Source of the DNA: JAKALD01 sp963817785
GTDB taxonomy: Bacteria > Pseudomonadota > Gammaproteobacteria > Burkholderiales > SG8-39
Length of the DNA: 64,000 bases
Direction of reading: 5' to 3'
Assembly (NCBI GenBank): GCA_963817785.1
Contig: CAWFPL010000003.1
Coordinates: 1 to 64,000 of the forward strand
The position numbers and the translations under genes are program-made. The notes below the pieces were generated by a model. That model ran no database searches. It was not told the origin of the DNA and worked only from the letters and a program-made list of their open reading frames with translations. Of the stretch, positions 18,515 to 26,882 are shown in pieces. Within the stretch, counting starts at the first letter, position 1. Every line of letters begins with the position of its first letter.

Positions 18515-20539
18515 ATGCGCAATCCACTCATCGGGCTCGCCGGCGGCCTCGCCGCGGCGCTGCTCGCTTTCGCGCCCGCGGCGCAATCGCAATCGCAACC
18601 GCAACCGCAACCGCAACCGCAATCAGATAACGCGGCCCTGGTGGTCACCGCGACGCGTTTTCCCGAGCGGCGGCTCGATGCACCGGTCGGCATGACGGTC
18701 ATCAGCGCCGCGGACATCGCGCGCGACACCGCGCGCACGCTGCCCGAGCTGCTCGAGCACCTGGGCGGCCTGTACGTGCGCGACAACTCGGGCGATCCGA
18801 ACCAGCAGCTCGACCTGCGCGGCTTCGGCATCACCGGCGACCAGAACACGCTGGTGCTGCTGGACGGCATCCGCCTGAACGAGAACGACCTGAGCACGAC
18901 CAAGCTCTCGGCGATCCCGCTGCAGTCGATCGCGCGCATCGAGATCCTGCGCGGCTCGGGCGCGGTGCTGTACGGCGGCGGCGCGACCGGCGGGGTGATC
19001 AACATCATCACCAAGGGTCCGAAGGCGGGCACGAAGGAGGCCTACGTCGGCGCCGGCATCGGCGCCTACGGCACGGCCGAGGCGCACGCAAGCGTGAATC
19101 TCGCCGGCAAGCGCTTCGGCGCGCTCTTCTCGGGTAGCCACTACGAGAGTGACAACTACCGCATCAACAACCGCGTGCGCCAGGACGACGGCACGGGCGA
19201 GCTGCGCTGGGGCGACGACGCCGCGAGCCTCGCGCTCAAGTTCGGCACCGACAGCCAGCGCCTGCAGCTTCCCGGCACGCGCAACCAGATCGAGCTCGCC
19301 TCCGATCCGCGCGGCACCGACACGCCCGGCGACTGGTCGACGCGCGACGGCAACTTCGTCACGCTGCTCGCGCGACGCTGGGCCGGCGACGTCGAGCTCG
19401 CCGCCGACCTCGGTTACCGCGACCAGCTCTCGACCGCCAACTACGCGAGCCTCGCCTCCTACTACCAGGCGCGGCTGCACAGCGTCACCTTCTCGCCGCG
19501 GCTGCGCTGGCAGGCCTCGCCCTTCGGCATCGACACCAGCCTGGTGGTCGGCGCCGACCTGGGCAACTGGGGCTATGGGCGGCAGTTCGCCGCGAGCCCG
19601 GCCTCGATCGACTCGCCGACCTCGGCCGATTCCGCGACCCAGGACACGAGCGCGTTCTACGCGCAGTACAACGCGCAGGTGACGCGCGCGGCCAAGCTCA
19701 CGCTCGGCTGGCGCACCGAGCGCGTGTCCGACGAGCTCGATCAGACCGGCTTCGCGGTGAGCAGCCAGACGCAGACGCGCAGCCCGCACGCGGGCGAGAT
19801 CGGCCTGCAATACGCGCTCGCTCCGGCCTGGACCGCGTTCGGGCGGGTGGGGACAAGCTTTCGCGTCGCCACCGTGGACGAGAACGCATTCACCTCGAGC
19901 GGCAACCTGCTCGAGCCGCAGACCGCGCGCAACCGCGATGCCGGGCTGGAGTACCGCGCCAACCGCGTGCGCCTGCGCGCCGACGCCTATGCGATCGACC
20001 TCAACAACGAGATCTACTTCAGCCCGATCGTGGTGCCGTTCGGCGCCAACACCAACCTCTCGCCGACGCGCCGCACCGGCCTGGAGCTCTCCGCGCAATG
20101 GCCGCTCGGCCGGCAGGTGGACCTCGCGGCGAGCCTCGTCTACCAGACCGCGAAGTTCAAGTACGGCGTGTACGGCGGCGTCGACGTCGCGGGCAAGGAC
20201 GTGCCGCTGGTGCCGCGCGCGCTCGCCAACCTGCGCGCGAGCTGGCGCCTGCCGGAGAAGACGCGCCTCGAAGGCACGCTCACCTACGTGGGGCATCAGC
20301 GCTACGACAACGACCAGGCGAATACGTTTGCGCAGCTGATGCCGGCCTACCTGCTCGCCGACCTGAAGCTCGCGCGCGAGCTCGGCGACTGGACGCTCGC
20401 CGCGACGGTGAACAACCTGTTCGACAAGCACTACTACAGCTACGCGATCGTCGATTCGTTCGGCTGCGCGACGCCGATCTGCGCCTATCCCGAGGCCGGG
20501 CGCACCTGGTTCGCGAGCGCCGAGCGGCGCTTTCGCTGA
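18515..20539 (+). CDS. btuB: TonB-dependent vitamin B12 outer-membrane receptor (BtuB-like)
   Basis: 674 residues. The N-terminus has a signal peptide followed by a Gln/Pro repeat made by seven hexanucleotide units (18582-18623). Next come the TonB-box-like ALVVTATRFPER, the plug domain (LLEHLGGLYVRDN, LDLRGFG, VLLDGIRLNEND, RGSGAVLYGGGATGGVINI) and a long beta-barrel ending in the aromatic terminus WFASAERRFR. It imports B12 with TonB energy. The ATG at 18515 has a GGGGGAGA ribosome site and sits behind the riboswitch, which supports the substrate. Confidence 0.93.
   Translation: MRNPLIGLAGGLAAALLAFAPAAQSQSQPQPQPQPQSDNAALVVTATRFPERRLDAPVGMTVISAADIARDTARTLPELLEHLGGLYVRDNSGDPNQQLDLRGFGITGDQNTLVLLDGIRLNENDLSTTKLSAIPLQSIARIEILRGSGAVLYGGGATGGVINIITKGPKAGTKEAYVGAGIGAYGTAEAHASVNLAGKRFGALFSGSHYESDNYRINNRVRQDDGTGELRWGDDAASLALKFGTDSQRLQLPGTRNQIELASDPRGTDTPGDWSTRDGNFVTLLARRWAGDVELAADLGYRDQLSTANYASLASYYQARLHSVTFSPRLRWQASPFGIDTSLVVGADLGNWGYGRQFAASPASIDSPTSADSATQDTSAFYAQYNAQVTRAAKLTLGWRTERVSDELDQTGFAVSSQTQTRSPHAGEIGLQYALAPAWTAFGRVGTSFRVATVDENAFTSSGNLLEPQTARNRDAGLEYRANRVRLRADAYAIDLNNEIYFSPIVVPFGANTNLSPTRRTGLELSAQWPLGRQVDLAASLVYQTAKFKYGVYGGVDVAGKDVPLVPRALANLRASWRLPEKTRLEGTLTYVGHQRYDNDQANTFAQLMPAYLLADLKLARELGDWTLAATVNNLFDKHYYSYAIVDSFGCATPICAYPEAGRTWFASAERRFR
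18582..18623 (+). repeat. Hexanucleotide tandem repeat inside btuB
   Basis: Seven six-base units of CGCAAT or CGCAAC encode alternating Gln with Ser or Pro just after the predicted signal-peptide region. Because the unit is six bases, length changes would stay in frame and alter only the linker length. Confidence 0.85.
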
Positions 20540-20665
20540 CGCCGGAGCCCTGTCAGGCGGTTGACGGCTTGCCGCGGTCGATGCGGGCCGCCGGGCTTGC
20601 CGATAAAATGGCGCCCTTCGATGCCGCGCGCGTGGCGCTGCGGGCTTTCGAACGGGAATCGACGA

Positions 20666-21433
20666 GTGTCGCGAGCGGGTAGATCGGTGCGCCGGCCGTC
20701 GCAGGAGAGTAAGGAGCTCCTGGGGCCGAATGTCGACTGCAGGCATTGCAGCCTGGTCACGCTGTGCCTGCCGGTCGCGGTCGACGAGGCGGAGCTCGCC
20801 ATGCTGGAGCGCGTCATCAAGCACCGCAGGCTTCTCGCACGCGGCGAGGAGCTGTTTCGCCGGGGCGAGCGGTTTCACTCGGTCTACGCGATCAAGTCCG
20901 GCTCGATGAAAACTTTCACCACGGCGGACCGCAAGGTCGTGCAGGTCACCGGGTTTCACCTCCCGGGCGAGCTGCTCGCGCTCGATGCCGTGGGCGCCGG
21001 CGTGTACCAGTACAGCGCCCGGGCGCTCGAGACGGCCAGCGTGTGCGAATTCCCGTTCAACCGGCTCGAGGACCTGGGGACCTTGGTGCGCGGCGTCCAG
21101 CGCCAGCTGCTCAGGATCATGAGCCGGCAGATCGAGCACGACCTGTCGCTGCACGTTCTGCACTGCAAGAGCACGGCGCCCGCGCGCCTCGCGACGTTCC
21201 TCGTCAACCTCTCGATGCGCTTCGCCGAGCGCGGGCTGTCGCGCGCCGAGTTCCACTTGAGCATGTCGCGCGCGGACATCGGCAACTACCTGGGGCTGGC
21301 GAAGGAGACGGTGAGCAGGCTGTTCACCGAGTTTCAGGAGCGGCAGCTCGTGTCGGTGCGGCGCAAGAGCCTGCGCATCCACGATCTGTACAAGCTCGAG
21401 TCGCTCGCCGGCTTGCACGCGACTGTCGCCTGA
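20666..21433 (+). CDS. fnr: FNR-type oxygen-sensing transcription regulator
   Basis: About 255 residues from a GTG at 20666 (alternatives exist; no start is clearly best). The N-terminal cluster C25-x2-C28-x5-C34 (DCRHCSLVTLCLP) plus C127 (TASVCEFPF) reproduces the four FNR cysteines that hold an oxygen-labile [4Fe-4S] cluster. A cyclic-nucleotide-fold domain follows, then a C-terminal HTH with recognition helix KETVSRLFTEF, including the E..SR residues that read TTGAT half sites. It should act as an anaerobic activator or repressor. It lies directly upstream of the oxidase operon, transcribed in the same direction. Confidence 0.9.
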   Translation: MSRAGRSVRRPSQESKELLGPNVDCRHCSLVTLCLPVAVDEAELAMLERVIKHRRLLARGEELFRRGERFHSVYAIKSGSMKTFTTADRKVVQVTGFHLPGELLALDAVGAGVYQYSARALETASVCEFPFNRLEDLGTLVRGVQRQLLRIMSRQIEHDLSLHVLHCKSTAPARLATFLVNLSMRFAERGLSRAEFHLSMSRADIGNYLGLAKETVSRLFTEFQERQLVSVRRKSLRIHDLYKLESLAGLHATVA

Positions 21434-21476
21434 GCGCCGCCGGCCGCGCCCGCGGCCGGAGCCGGCGCGCCGAATA

Positions 21477-21490
21477 GTGACGCAGATCAC
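21477..21490. promoter_or_regulatory. FNR/CRP-like binding site before the oxidase operon
   Basis: GTGACGCAGATCAC is an inverted repeat with four central bases (GTGAC-GCAG-ATCAC), close to the FNR consensus TTGAT-N4-ATCAA. It lies about 45 bp after the fnr stop and 143 bp before coxB, so it could let FNR or a paralogue control the oxidase genes. Confidence 0.45.
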
Positions 21491-21632
21491 CGAACGCGCT
21501 GCGCTCGATTGAGCGCGCGCGGTTCTTCGCCGATTCTTCCCGGCCGGGCGCGTACCGGCGCCGCTCGCGTGCGCGGCCGCCCAGGCCGCCGCCCGGGGAA
21601 TTCAGCGACCACAAAAAGCAAAGGCCGTCGTC

Positions 21633-22844
21633 ATGTCACGCAGGAAGCAGCTGGCAGCCCTCGCGGGCGCTCTCGGGGCGCTCGCCTCCGGCTCCGCCCG
21701 GGCACGCGAGTTCTTCAATTTCCAGGATCCGGTCACCCCCATCGCGCACGAGGTGCTGTTCATCCACGACCTGTTCCTGGCGATCATCGTCACGATCTTC
21801 GTGCTCGTGTTCGGCCTGCTGATGTACTCGCTGGTCGCCCACCGCAGGAGCCGCCACCCCGACCCGGCGACCTTCGTCAAGCCCGCCGGCCCGAAGCAGT
21901 GGGCCTGGACCATCGTTCCGTTCCTGGTCCTGGTGTTCATCGACTACGTCATCCTGGGCGTTCCCGCGTTCCACTCGATCCTGGCGATGGCCGACACCGC
22001 CCATTCGCAGATGTCGGTCAAGATCACCGGCAGCCAGTGGAAGTGGCAGTACGCCTACCCCGGCTACGGCATCAAGTACACCAGCGCGCTGTCTACGCCG
22101 CAGGACGAGATCGACGGCCAGGCGCCGAAGGACAAGCACTTCCTGCTGGAGGTCGACCACCCGCTGGTGCTGCCGACCCACGAGAAGATCCGCCTGGTCA
22201 TCGCCTCGCGCGACGTCATCCACTCGTTCTGGGTGCCGGCGTTCGGCATCAAGCAGGACGCCGTGCCCGGTTACCTGCGCTACACCTGGGTCGACATCGA
22301 GAAGCCCGGCGTCTATCGGGGCCAGTGCGCCGAGCTGTGCGGCGTCGGGCACGCGTTCATGCCGATCGTGGTGATCGCCAAGCCGAAGCCCGAGTTCGAG
22401 CGCTGGGTCGCCCGCGAGCGGCTCGCCGAGGCCGCCGAGGCGAAGGCGCAGAGCGGGACCTTCACCCTCGCCCAGCTGCGTGCGCGGGGCAAGACTGGCT
22501 TCGCCGCCAACTGCGCGGCCTGCCACCAGGCAAGCGGCCTGGGCGTGGCCGGGACGTTCCCGCCGATCGCCGGCGGCCATCCCTTCTCGGCTTCCGCGGC
22601 GATGCTCGCCCAGCTGCGCGAACGCGGCTTCTACGAGGACGGCAGGATCGTCGTCGGGCCGGTCGAGCATCACATCGACATCGTGCTGCACGGCATCCCG
22701 GGCACGGCGATGGCGGCGTTCGGCCCGCAACTGGACGACGCCACGATCGCCGCGATCATCACCTACGAGCGCAACGCCTTCGGCAACCACACCGGGGACG
22801 TGATCCAGCCCGCCGAAATCCGGGCGGCGCGCGCCGGCCACTGA
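21633..22844 (+). CDS. coxB: Cytochrome c oxidase subunit II with fused cytochrome c domain
   Basis: 403 residues: signal peptide, two N-terminal transmembrane helices, then a cupredoxin domain with the binuclear CuA ligands (CAELCGVGHAFM near residue 232, plus an upstream His in DVIHSFWVP). A C-terminal cytochrome c domain has the haem-binding CAACH near 295 and a later Met ligand candidate. The fused haem domain marks a caa3-type enzyme, which accepts electrons from soluble cytochrome c. It is the first gene of the operon with subunits I and III. Confidence 0.95.
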   Translation: MSRRKQLAALAGALGALASGSARAREFFNFQDPVTPIAHEVLFIHDLFLAIIVTIFVLVFGLLMYSLVAHRRSRHPDPATFVKPAGPKQWAWTIVPFLVLVFIDYVILGVPAFHSILAMADTAHSQMSVKITGSQWKWQYAYPGYGIKYTSALSTPQDEIDGQAPKDKHFLLEVDHPLVLPTHEKIRLVIASRDVIHSFWVPAFGIKQDAVPGYLRYTWVDIEKPGVYRGQCAELCGVGHAFMPIVVIAKPKPEFERWVARERLAEAAEAKAQSGTFTLAQLRARGKTGFAANCAACHQASGLGVAGTFPPIAGGHPFSASAAMLAQLRERGFYEDGRIVVGPVEHHIDIVLHGIPGTAMAAFGPQLDDATIAAIITYERNAFGNHTGDVIQPAEIRAARAGH

Positions 22845-22874
22845 ACGAATCGAGAACCGGGGAGAACCGAGCCC

Positions 22875-24467
22875 ATGAGCGCAGTCCTGACCCACGCCGA
22901 GTCCCACGACGAGCGCCCCCGCGGGCTCACGCGCTGGCTGTACGCCACCAACCACAAGGACATCGGCACGATGTACATGGTGTTCGGGCTCGTCATGTTC
23001 CTGGTCGGCGGCCTGCTCGCCATGCTGATCCGCGCCGAGCTGTTCCGGCCGACCATGTGGCTGCTGCAGCCCGAGCTGTACAACCAGGTGATCACGGTGC
23101 ACGGCCTGGTGATGGTGTTCGCCGCGCTGATGCCGGTCACCGCCGGCCTGGCGAACTACCTCATCCCGATCATGATCGGCGCGCCCGACATGGCGCTGCC
23201 GCGGCTCAACAACTGGGGCTTCTGGCTGCTGCCGCCCGCAGCCGTCCTGCTGGTGCTGCCGTGGGCGCTGGCGCTGCTCGGCGCCGGCAACGGCACGATC
23301 GACACCGGCTGGACGATGTACGCGCCGCTGTCGGTGCAAAGCGGCCTGGGCGTGGACTTCGCGATCTTCGCGGTGTTCCTGCTCGGCCTGTCCTCCACCA
23401 TGGCGTCGATCAACATCATCGCCACCGTGGTCAACCTGCGCGCCCCCGGCATGACGATGATGAAGGTGCCGCTGTTCGTGTGGAGCTGGCTGATCACGGC
23501 GCTCTTGCTGATCGCGGTGTTCCCCGCGCTCCTGGCGGCCGCCGTGATGCTGCTCGCCGACCGCCATTTCGGCACGCACTTCTTCAGCGCCTCCGGCGGC
23601 GGCGACCCGGTGCTCTGGGAGCACATGTTCTGGTTCTTCGGGCATCCGGAGGTCTACATCCTGCTCTTGCCCACGGCCGGCATCCTGCCGCACATCCTGT
23701 CGACCTTCTCGCGCAAGCCGATCTTCGGCTACAAGGCGCAGGTCTATTCGTTCTGCGTCATCGGCGTGATGTCGGTGGTCGTGTGGGCCCACCACATGTT
23801 CACCTCGGGCATGCCGGCCGCCGCGGACATCTACTTCATGTTCTCCACCATGGCGATCTCGATCCCCGTGGCGGTGATGTTCTACTGCTGGATCGCCGGG
23901 GTGTGGCGCGGCTCGCTCACCTTCGAGACGCCGATGCTGTTCGCGATCGGCTACATCGTGCTGTTCGGCATCGGCGGCCTCACCGGGCTGGTGCTCTCGG
24001 ACGCGGTCGCCGACCAGCAGTACCACAACACCTACTTCCTCGTGGCGCACTTCCATTACGCGCTGTTCGGCGGACCGATCATGGGGGTCTTCGCCGCGGC
24101 CTACTACTACCTGCCGAAGGTGACCGGTCGGATGTACAGCGAGACGCTCGGCAGGTGGCACTTCTGGCTCACGCTCCTCGGCTTCAACGTCACGTTCATG
24201 CCGCAGTTCTTCCTCGGCGTCGCCGGCATGCCGCGCCGCATTCCGGACTACGCCCTGCAGTTCACGCACCTCAACATGCTCTCCAGCACGGGCGCCTTCA
24301 TCCTCGGCGCGGCGCAGCTGCTGTTCCTGTACAACACGATCCGCAGCGCGCGCGGCGCCGGCGCCAAGGCGACCGCCCGGGTGTGGGAGGGCGCGCGGGG
24401 CCTGGAGTTCACGCTGCCCTCGCCGCCGCCGTTCCACACCTTCACGATCCAGCCGGTCATCGACTAG
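22875..24467 (+). CDS. ctaD: Cytochrome c oxidase subunit I
   Basis: 530 residues with about 12 transmembrane helices, the catalytic haem-copper subunit. Visible motifs include TVHGLVMVF (haem a ligand His), WFFGHPEVYILLLP (CuB His with the cross-linked Tyr and the proton-channel Glu of A-family enzymes), VWAHHMFTSGM (two CuB His) and FLVAHFHYALFGG (haem a3 and haem a His). The D-channel segment reads IMIGAPDMALPRLNN. The ATG has a GGGGAGAA ribosome site and lies 30 bp after coxB. It reduces O2 to water and pumps protons. Confidence 0.97.
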   Translation: MSAVLTHAESHDERPRGLTRWLYATNHKDIGTMYMVFGLVMFLVGGLLAMLIRAELFRPTMWLLQPELYNQVITVHGLVMVFAALMPVTAGLANYLIPIMIGAPDMALPRLNNWGFWLLPPAAVLLVLPWALALLGAGNGTIDTGWTMYAPLSVQSGLGVDFAIFAVFLLGLSSTMASINIIATVVNLRAPGMTMMKVPLFVWSWLITALLLIAVFPALLAAAVMLLADRHFGTHFFSASGGGDPVLWEHMFWFFGHPEVYILLLPTAGILPHILSTFSRKPIFGYKAQVYSFCVIGVMSVVVWAHHMFTSGMPAAADIYFMFSTMAISIPVAVMFYCWIAGVWRGSLTFETPMLFAIGYIVLFGIGGLTGLVLSDAVADQQYHNTYFLVAHFHYALFGGPIMGVFAAAYYYLPKVTGRMYSETLGRWHFWLTLLGFNVTFMPQFFLGVAGMPRRIPDYALQFTHLNMLSSTGAFILGAAQLLFLYNTIRSARGAGAKATARVWEGARGLEFTLPSPPPFHTFTIQPVID

Positions 24468-24501
24468 CGGCCCCGCCGTACTTTTCCGAAGAGGCACTCG
24501 C

Positions 24502-25359
24502 ATGAGCGCAACCGCAGAACAGCACGGCGATTACTACCTGCCGGACCCCAGCCCCTATCCCATCGCTCTCTCGGTCAGCCTGTTCTTCCTCGCGCTGGGG
24601 GCGGTCCTGCTCGTCAACTCGATGCACGTTGGCGTGTGGGCGCTGGTTCCGGGCGCGCTGCTCCTGGTCTACGTGCTCTTCGGCTGGTTCGGGAAGGTCA
24701 TCGGCGAGAGCCGCGCGGGCGTGTACCGCTTGCGCGAGGACCGCTCGTTTCGCCTCGGCATGGTGTGGTTCATCGCCTCCGAGGTGGTGTTCTTCGCCAG
24801 CCTGTTCGGCGTGCTGTTCTACGAGCGCAACATCGCCGTTCCGTGGCTGGCTTCGTTCGGCGCGCACCTGTCGCCGTGGCCGGGATTTCACGCCGCCTGG
24901 CCGACCAGCGGCCCGGCCGGCAAGCCGTTCGAGCAGGTCGCGCCCTGGGGCATTCCGGCGCTCAACACGCTGATCCTGCTCAGCTCGGGGGCCACGGTGA
25001 CCTGGGCGCACTGGGCCCTGCGCAGCAACAGGCGGCGCCAGCTCTCGCTCGGGCTGTTCCTCACCCTCGCGCTCGGCGTGACGTTCCTGTTTCTCCAGGG
25101 CCGCGAGTTCGCCCACGCCTACACGAAGCTCGGGCTGACGCCGCATTCCGGCGTCTACGGCGCCACGTTCTTCATCCTGACCGGGTTCCACGGCCTGCAC
25201 GTCACGCTCGGCGCCATCATGCTGTCGGTGATCTTCCGCCGATCGCTCCAGGGCGACTTCAGCCCGGAGCACCACTTCGCGTTCGAGGCGGTCACCTGGT
25301 ACTGGCACTTCGTGGACGTGGTCTGGCTGCTGCTCTTCGTCTTCGTCTACTGGCTCTAG
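24502..25359 (+). CDS. ctaE: Cytochrome c oxidase subunit III
   Basis: 285 residues with seven predicted transmembrane helices; typical motifs are GMVWFIASEVVFFASLF, TFFILTGFHGLHVTLG and the C-terminal AVTWYWHFVDVVWLLLF. Subunit III stabilises the catalytic core and proton uptake. It begins 34 bp after subunit I and precedes the assembly-factor gene, forming a compact operon. Confidence 0.95.
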   Translation: MSATAEQHGDYYLPDPSPYPIALSVSLFFLALGAVLLVNSMHVGVWALVPGALLLVYVLFGWFGKVIGESRAGVYRLREDRSFRLGMVWFIASEVVFFASLFGVLFYERNIAVPWLASFGAHLSPWPGFHAAWPTSGPAGKPFEQVAPWGIPALNTLILLSSGATVTWAHWALRSNRRRQLSLGLFLTLALGVTFLFLQGREFAHAYTKLGLTPHSGVYGATFFILTGFHGLHVTLGAIMLSVIFRRSLQGDFSPEHHFAFEAVTWYWHFVDVVWLLLFVFVYWL

Positions 25360-25372
25360 GCGCACGCAGCCG

Positions 25373-26236
25373 TTGGGGAAGCCGCTGGCGAGCGCTCTCG
25401 CATTTCTGCTGCCGTGGGACTTCTTCCCCACGGTGGCGCTGGCGACGCTGGCGGCCACGGCGGCGTACCTGCGCGGCTGGCGCCGGTGCCGGGCCGACGG
25501 CCAGCGCATCGCTGCCTGGCGTCCGGCGGCCTTCCTCGGTGGCGTGCTGCTGCTGTACGTCTGCATGCAGACCCACCTCGACTACCTGGCCCAGCACCTC
25601 TTCTGGGTGCACCGCGCCCAGCACGCCGTCCTGCACCATCTGGCGCCGTTCCTGATCGCTCTGTCGGCGCCCGACCAAATCCTGCTGCGCGGCACGCCGC
25701 GCTGGTTCGTGCGGCGCGTGCTGCGTCCGGTTGTGGCCCATCGCGCCGCGCGCGCGGCCTACCGCTGCGTGCAGCAGCCGGTGGTCGCCGGAATCCTGTT
25801 CGTCGGGCTGATCTATTTCTGGATGACGCCCGCGATCCACTTCGACGCCATGCTGAGCCTGCCGATATACGAGGCCATGAACTGGAGCATGGTGATCGAC
25901 GGGCTGCTGTTCTGGTCGCTGATGGTGGGCCCCGAGCGAAGCGGCGCGCCGCACTACGGCACGCGCATGGCCGTCCTGTTCGCGATCACCCTGCCGCAGT
26001 CGGTGCTCGGCGCCTACCTCACCTTCCACCAGGGCGTTCTGTACGATGTCTACGACGTGTGCGGGCGCGTGGGGGACATCTCGCCGCTGCTCGATCAGCA
26101 GCTCGGCGGGCTCAACACCTGGATCCCGCCCGGCATGATGAGCGCGGCCGGCCTCGCGGTGCTCGCGTCGCGCTGGCTGCGCAGCGAGCCGGGGGTCCGT
26201 GGCGCCAACCTGGGCGGGTCATTGCGCACGGCGTAG
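25373..26236 (+). CDS. ctaG: Cytochrome oxidase assembly factor, Caa3_CtaG family
   Basis: About 287 residues, with seven transmembrane helices and several conserved His in HRAQHAVLHHLAPF, matching the Caa3_CtaG family needed for caa3 oxidase maturation; this is distinct from Cox11, which shares the name CtaG. The start is a TTG at 25373, 13 bp after the subunit III stop; there is no better ATG near the N-terminus. It completes the oxidase operon. Copper delivery to the CuB site is the usual proposed role. Confidence 0.87.
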   Translation: MGKPLASALAFLLPWDFFPTVALATLAATAAYLRGWRRCRADGQRIAAWRPAAFLGGVLLLYVCMQTHLDYLAQHLFWVHRAQHAVLHHLAPFLIALSAPDQILLRGTPRWFVRRVLRPVVAHRAARAAYRCVQQPVVAGILFVGLIYFWMTPAIHFDAMLSLPIYEAMNWSMVIDGLLFWSLMVGPERSGAPHYGTRMAVLFAITLPQSVLGAYLTFHQGVLYDVYDVCGRVGDISPLLDQQLGGLNTWIPPGMMSAAGLAVLASRWLRSEPGVRGANLGGSLRTA

Positions 26237-26255
26237 CGCAGCCCGGGCCGGCCGC

Positions 26256-26810
26256 TCAAGCCGCGCGCGGTCCCCAGGTGCGGAAGCGCCCGGTGTCGAG
26301 GTGCACGAAATCCGACTGCGGGTAGAAGCCGACCCCGCCGCGGCGCGCGGCGATGGCCGCGGCCCGCAGCTTCGCGGTGTCGAAGCCCGACAGGCGCACG
26401 TCGATCGCGCGGCCCACGAGGTGCAGGCTGTGCGCGGCGACGCCGCTCGTGGTCTCGCGCAGCAGCTCGTTGGTGGCGCTCGAGCGGTAGCCGGAAATCA
26501 CCTCGAAGGTTCCGCCGCCGCAGCACGCCTCCAGCGCGGCGAGCTGGTCGAGCAGGCGGCGGTCGATCGCGTGGATCTGCCCGGTGCGGAAGTCGCGCAG
26601 CAGGCGATCGATGGCACGCAGCGCGTCGGGCAGGTAGCGGTCGCCCTCGAAGTAGGTGGCCTTCAGGCGCTCGCCGGTATGGGTGTGATAAAAGGAGATG
26701 CGGCGCGGCGCGGTCCGGGCGGCGCGCGCCGGCGACGCCAGCAAGGCGAGCGGCAGCAGGGCCAGGCCCTTGATCAGCTCGCGGCGTCCCGCGCGTGCGC
26801 TTCGGTGCAT
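26256..26810 (-). CDS. YcbK-like periplasmic murein peptidase (DUF882, M15-type)
   Basis: 184 residues with an N-terminal signal peptide that includes a twin-arginine (RRELIKGLALLPLALL). The DUF882/Peptidase M15A core is seen as FEVISGYRSSATNELL, HSLHLVGRAIDVRL (zinc-ligand His and Asp) and GGVGFYPQSDFVHLDTG (catalytic Asp and zinc His). E. coli YcbK (MepK) cleaves meso-DAP to meso-DAP cross-links. It is divergent from the L,D-transpeptidase gene that makes those cross-links, echoing the E. coli ycbB-ycbK neighbourhood. Confidence 0.9.
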   Translation of the reverse strand: MHRSARAGRRELIKGLALLPLALLASPARAARTAPRRISFYHTHTGERLKATYFEGDRYLPDALRAIDRLLRDFRTGQIHAIDRRLLDQLAALEACCGGGTFEVISGYRSSATNELLRETTSGVAAHSLHLVGRAIDVRLSGFDTAKLRAAAIAARRGGVGFYPQSDFVHLDTGRFRTWGPRAA

Positions 26811-26882
26811 GCTCTTCCCGGCTGTCTCGTGCGATGCGCGAATGGTAGACGCTCGGTCCGGATCCGCCCAAGGATTTTTTGC

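Noticed and set aside
18582..18623. CRISPR-like or VNTR array
   Set aside because: Units are only six bases, contiguous and within the btuB coding frame; no spacers. No CRISPR array was seen anywhere in the window.
18623..21490. 955-codon minus-strand open frame across btuB and fnr
   Set aside because: Same reasoning: a shadow of two well-supported genes.
21636..24503. 955-codon minus-strand open frame across coxB and ctaD
   Set aside because: Spans two genes on the opposite strand with conserved oxidase motifs; His/Arg/Glu-rich translation without a domain.
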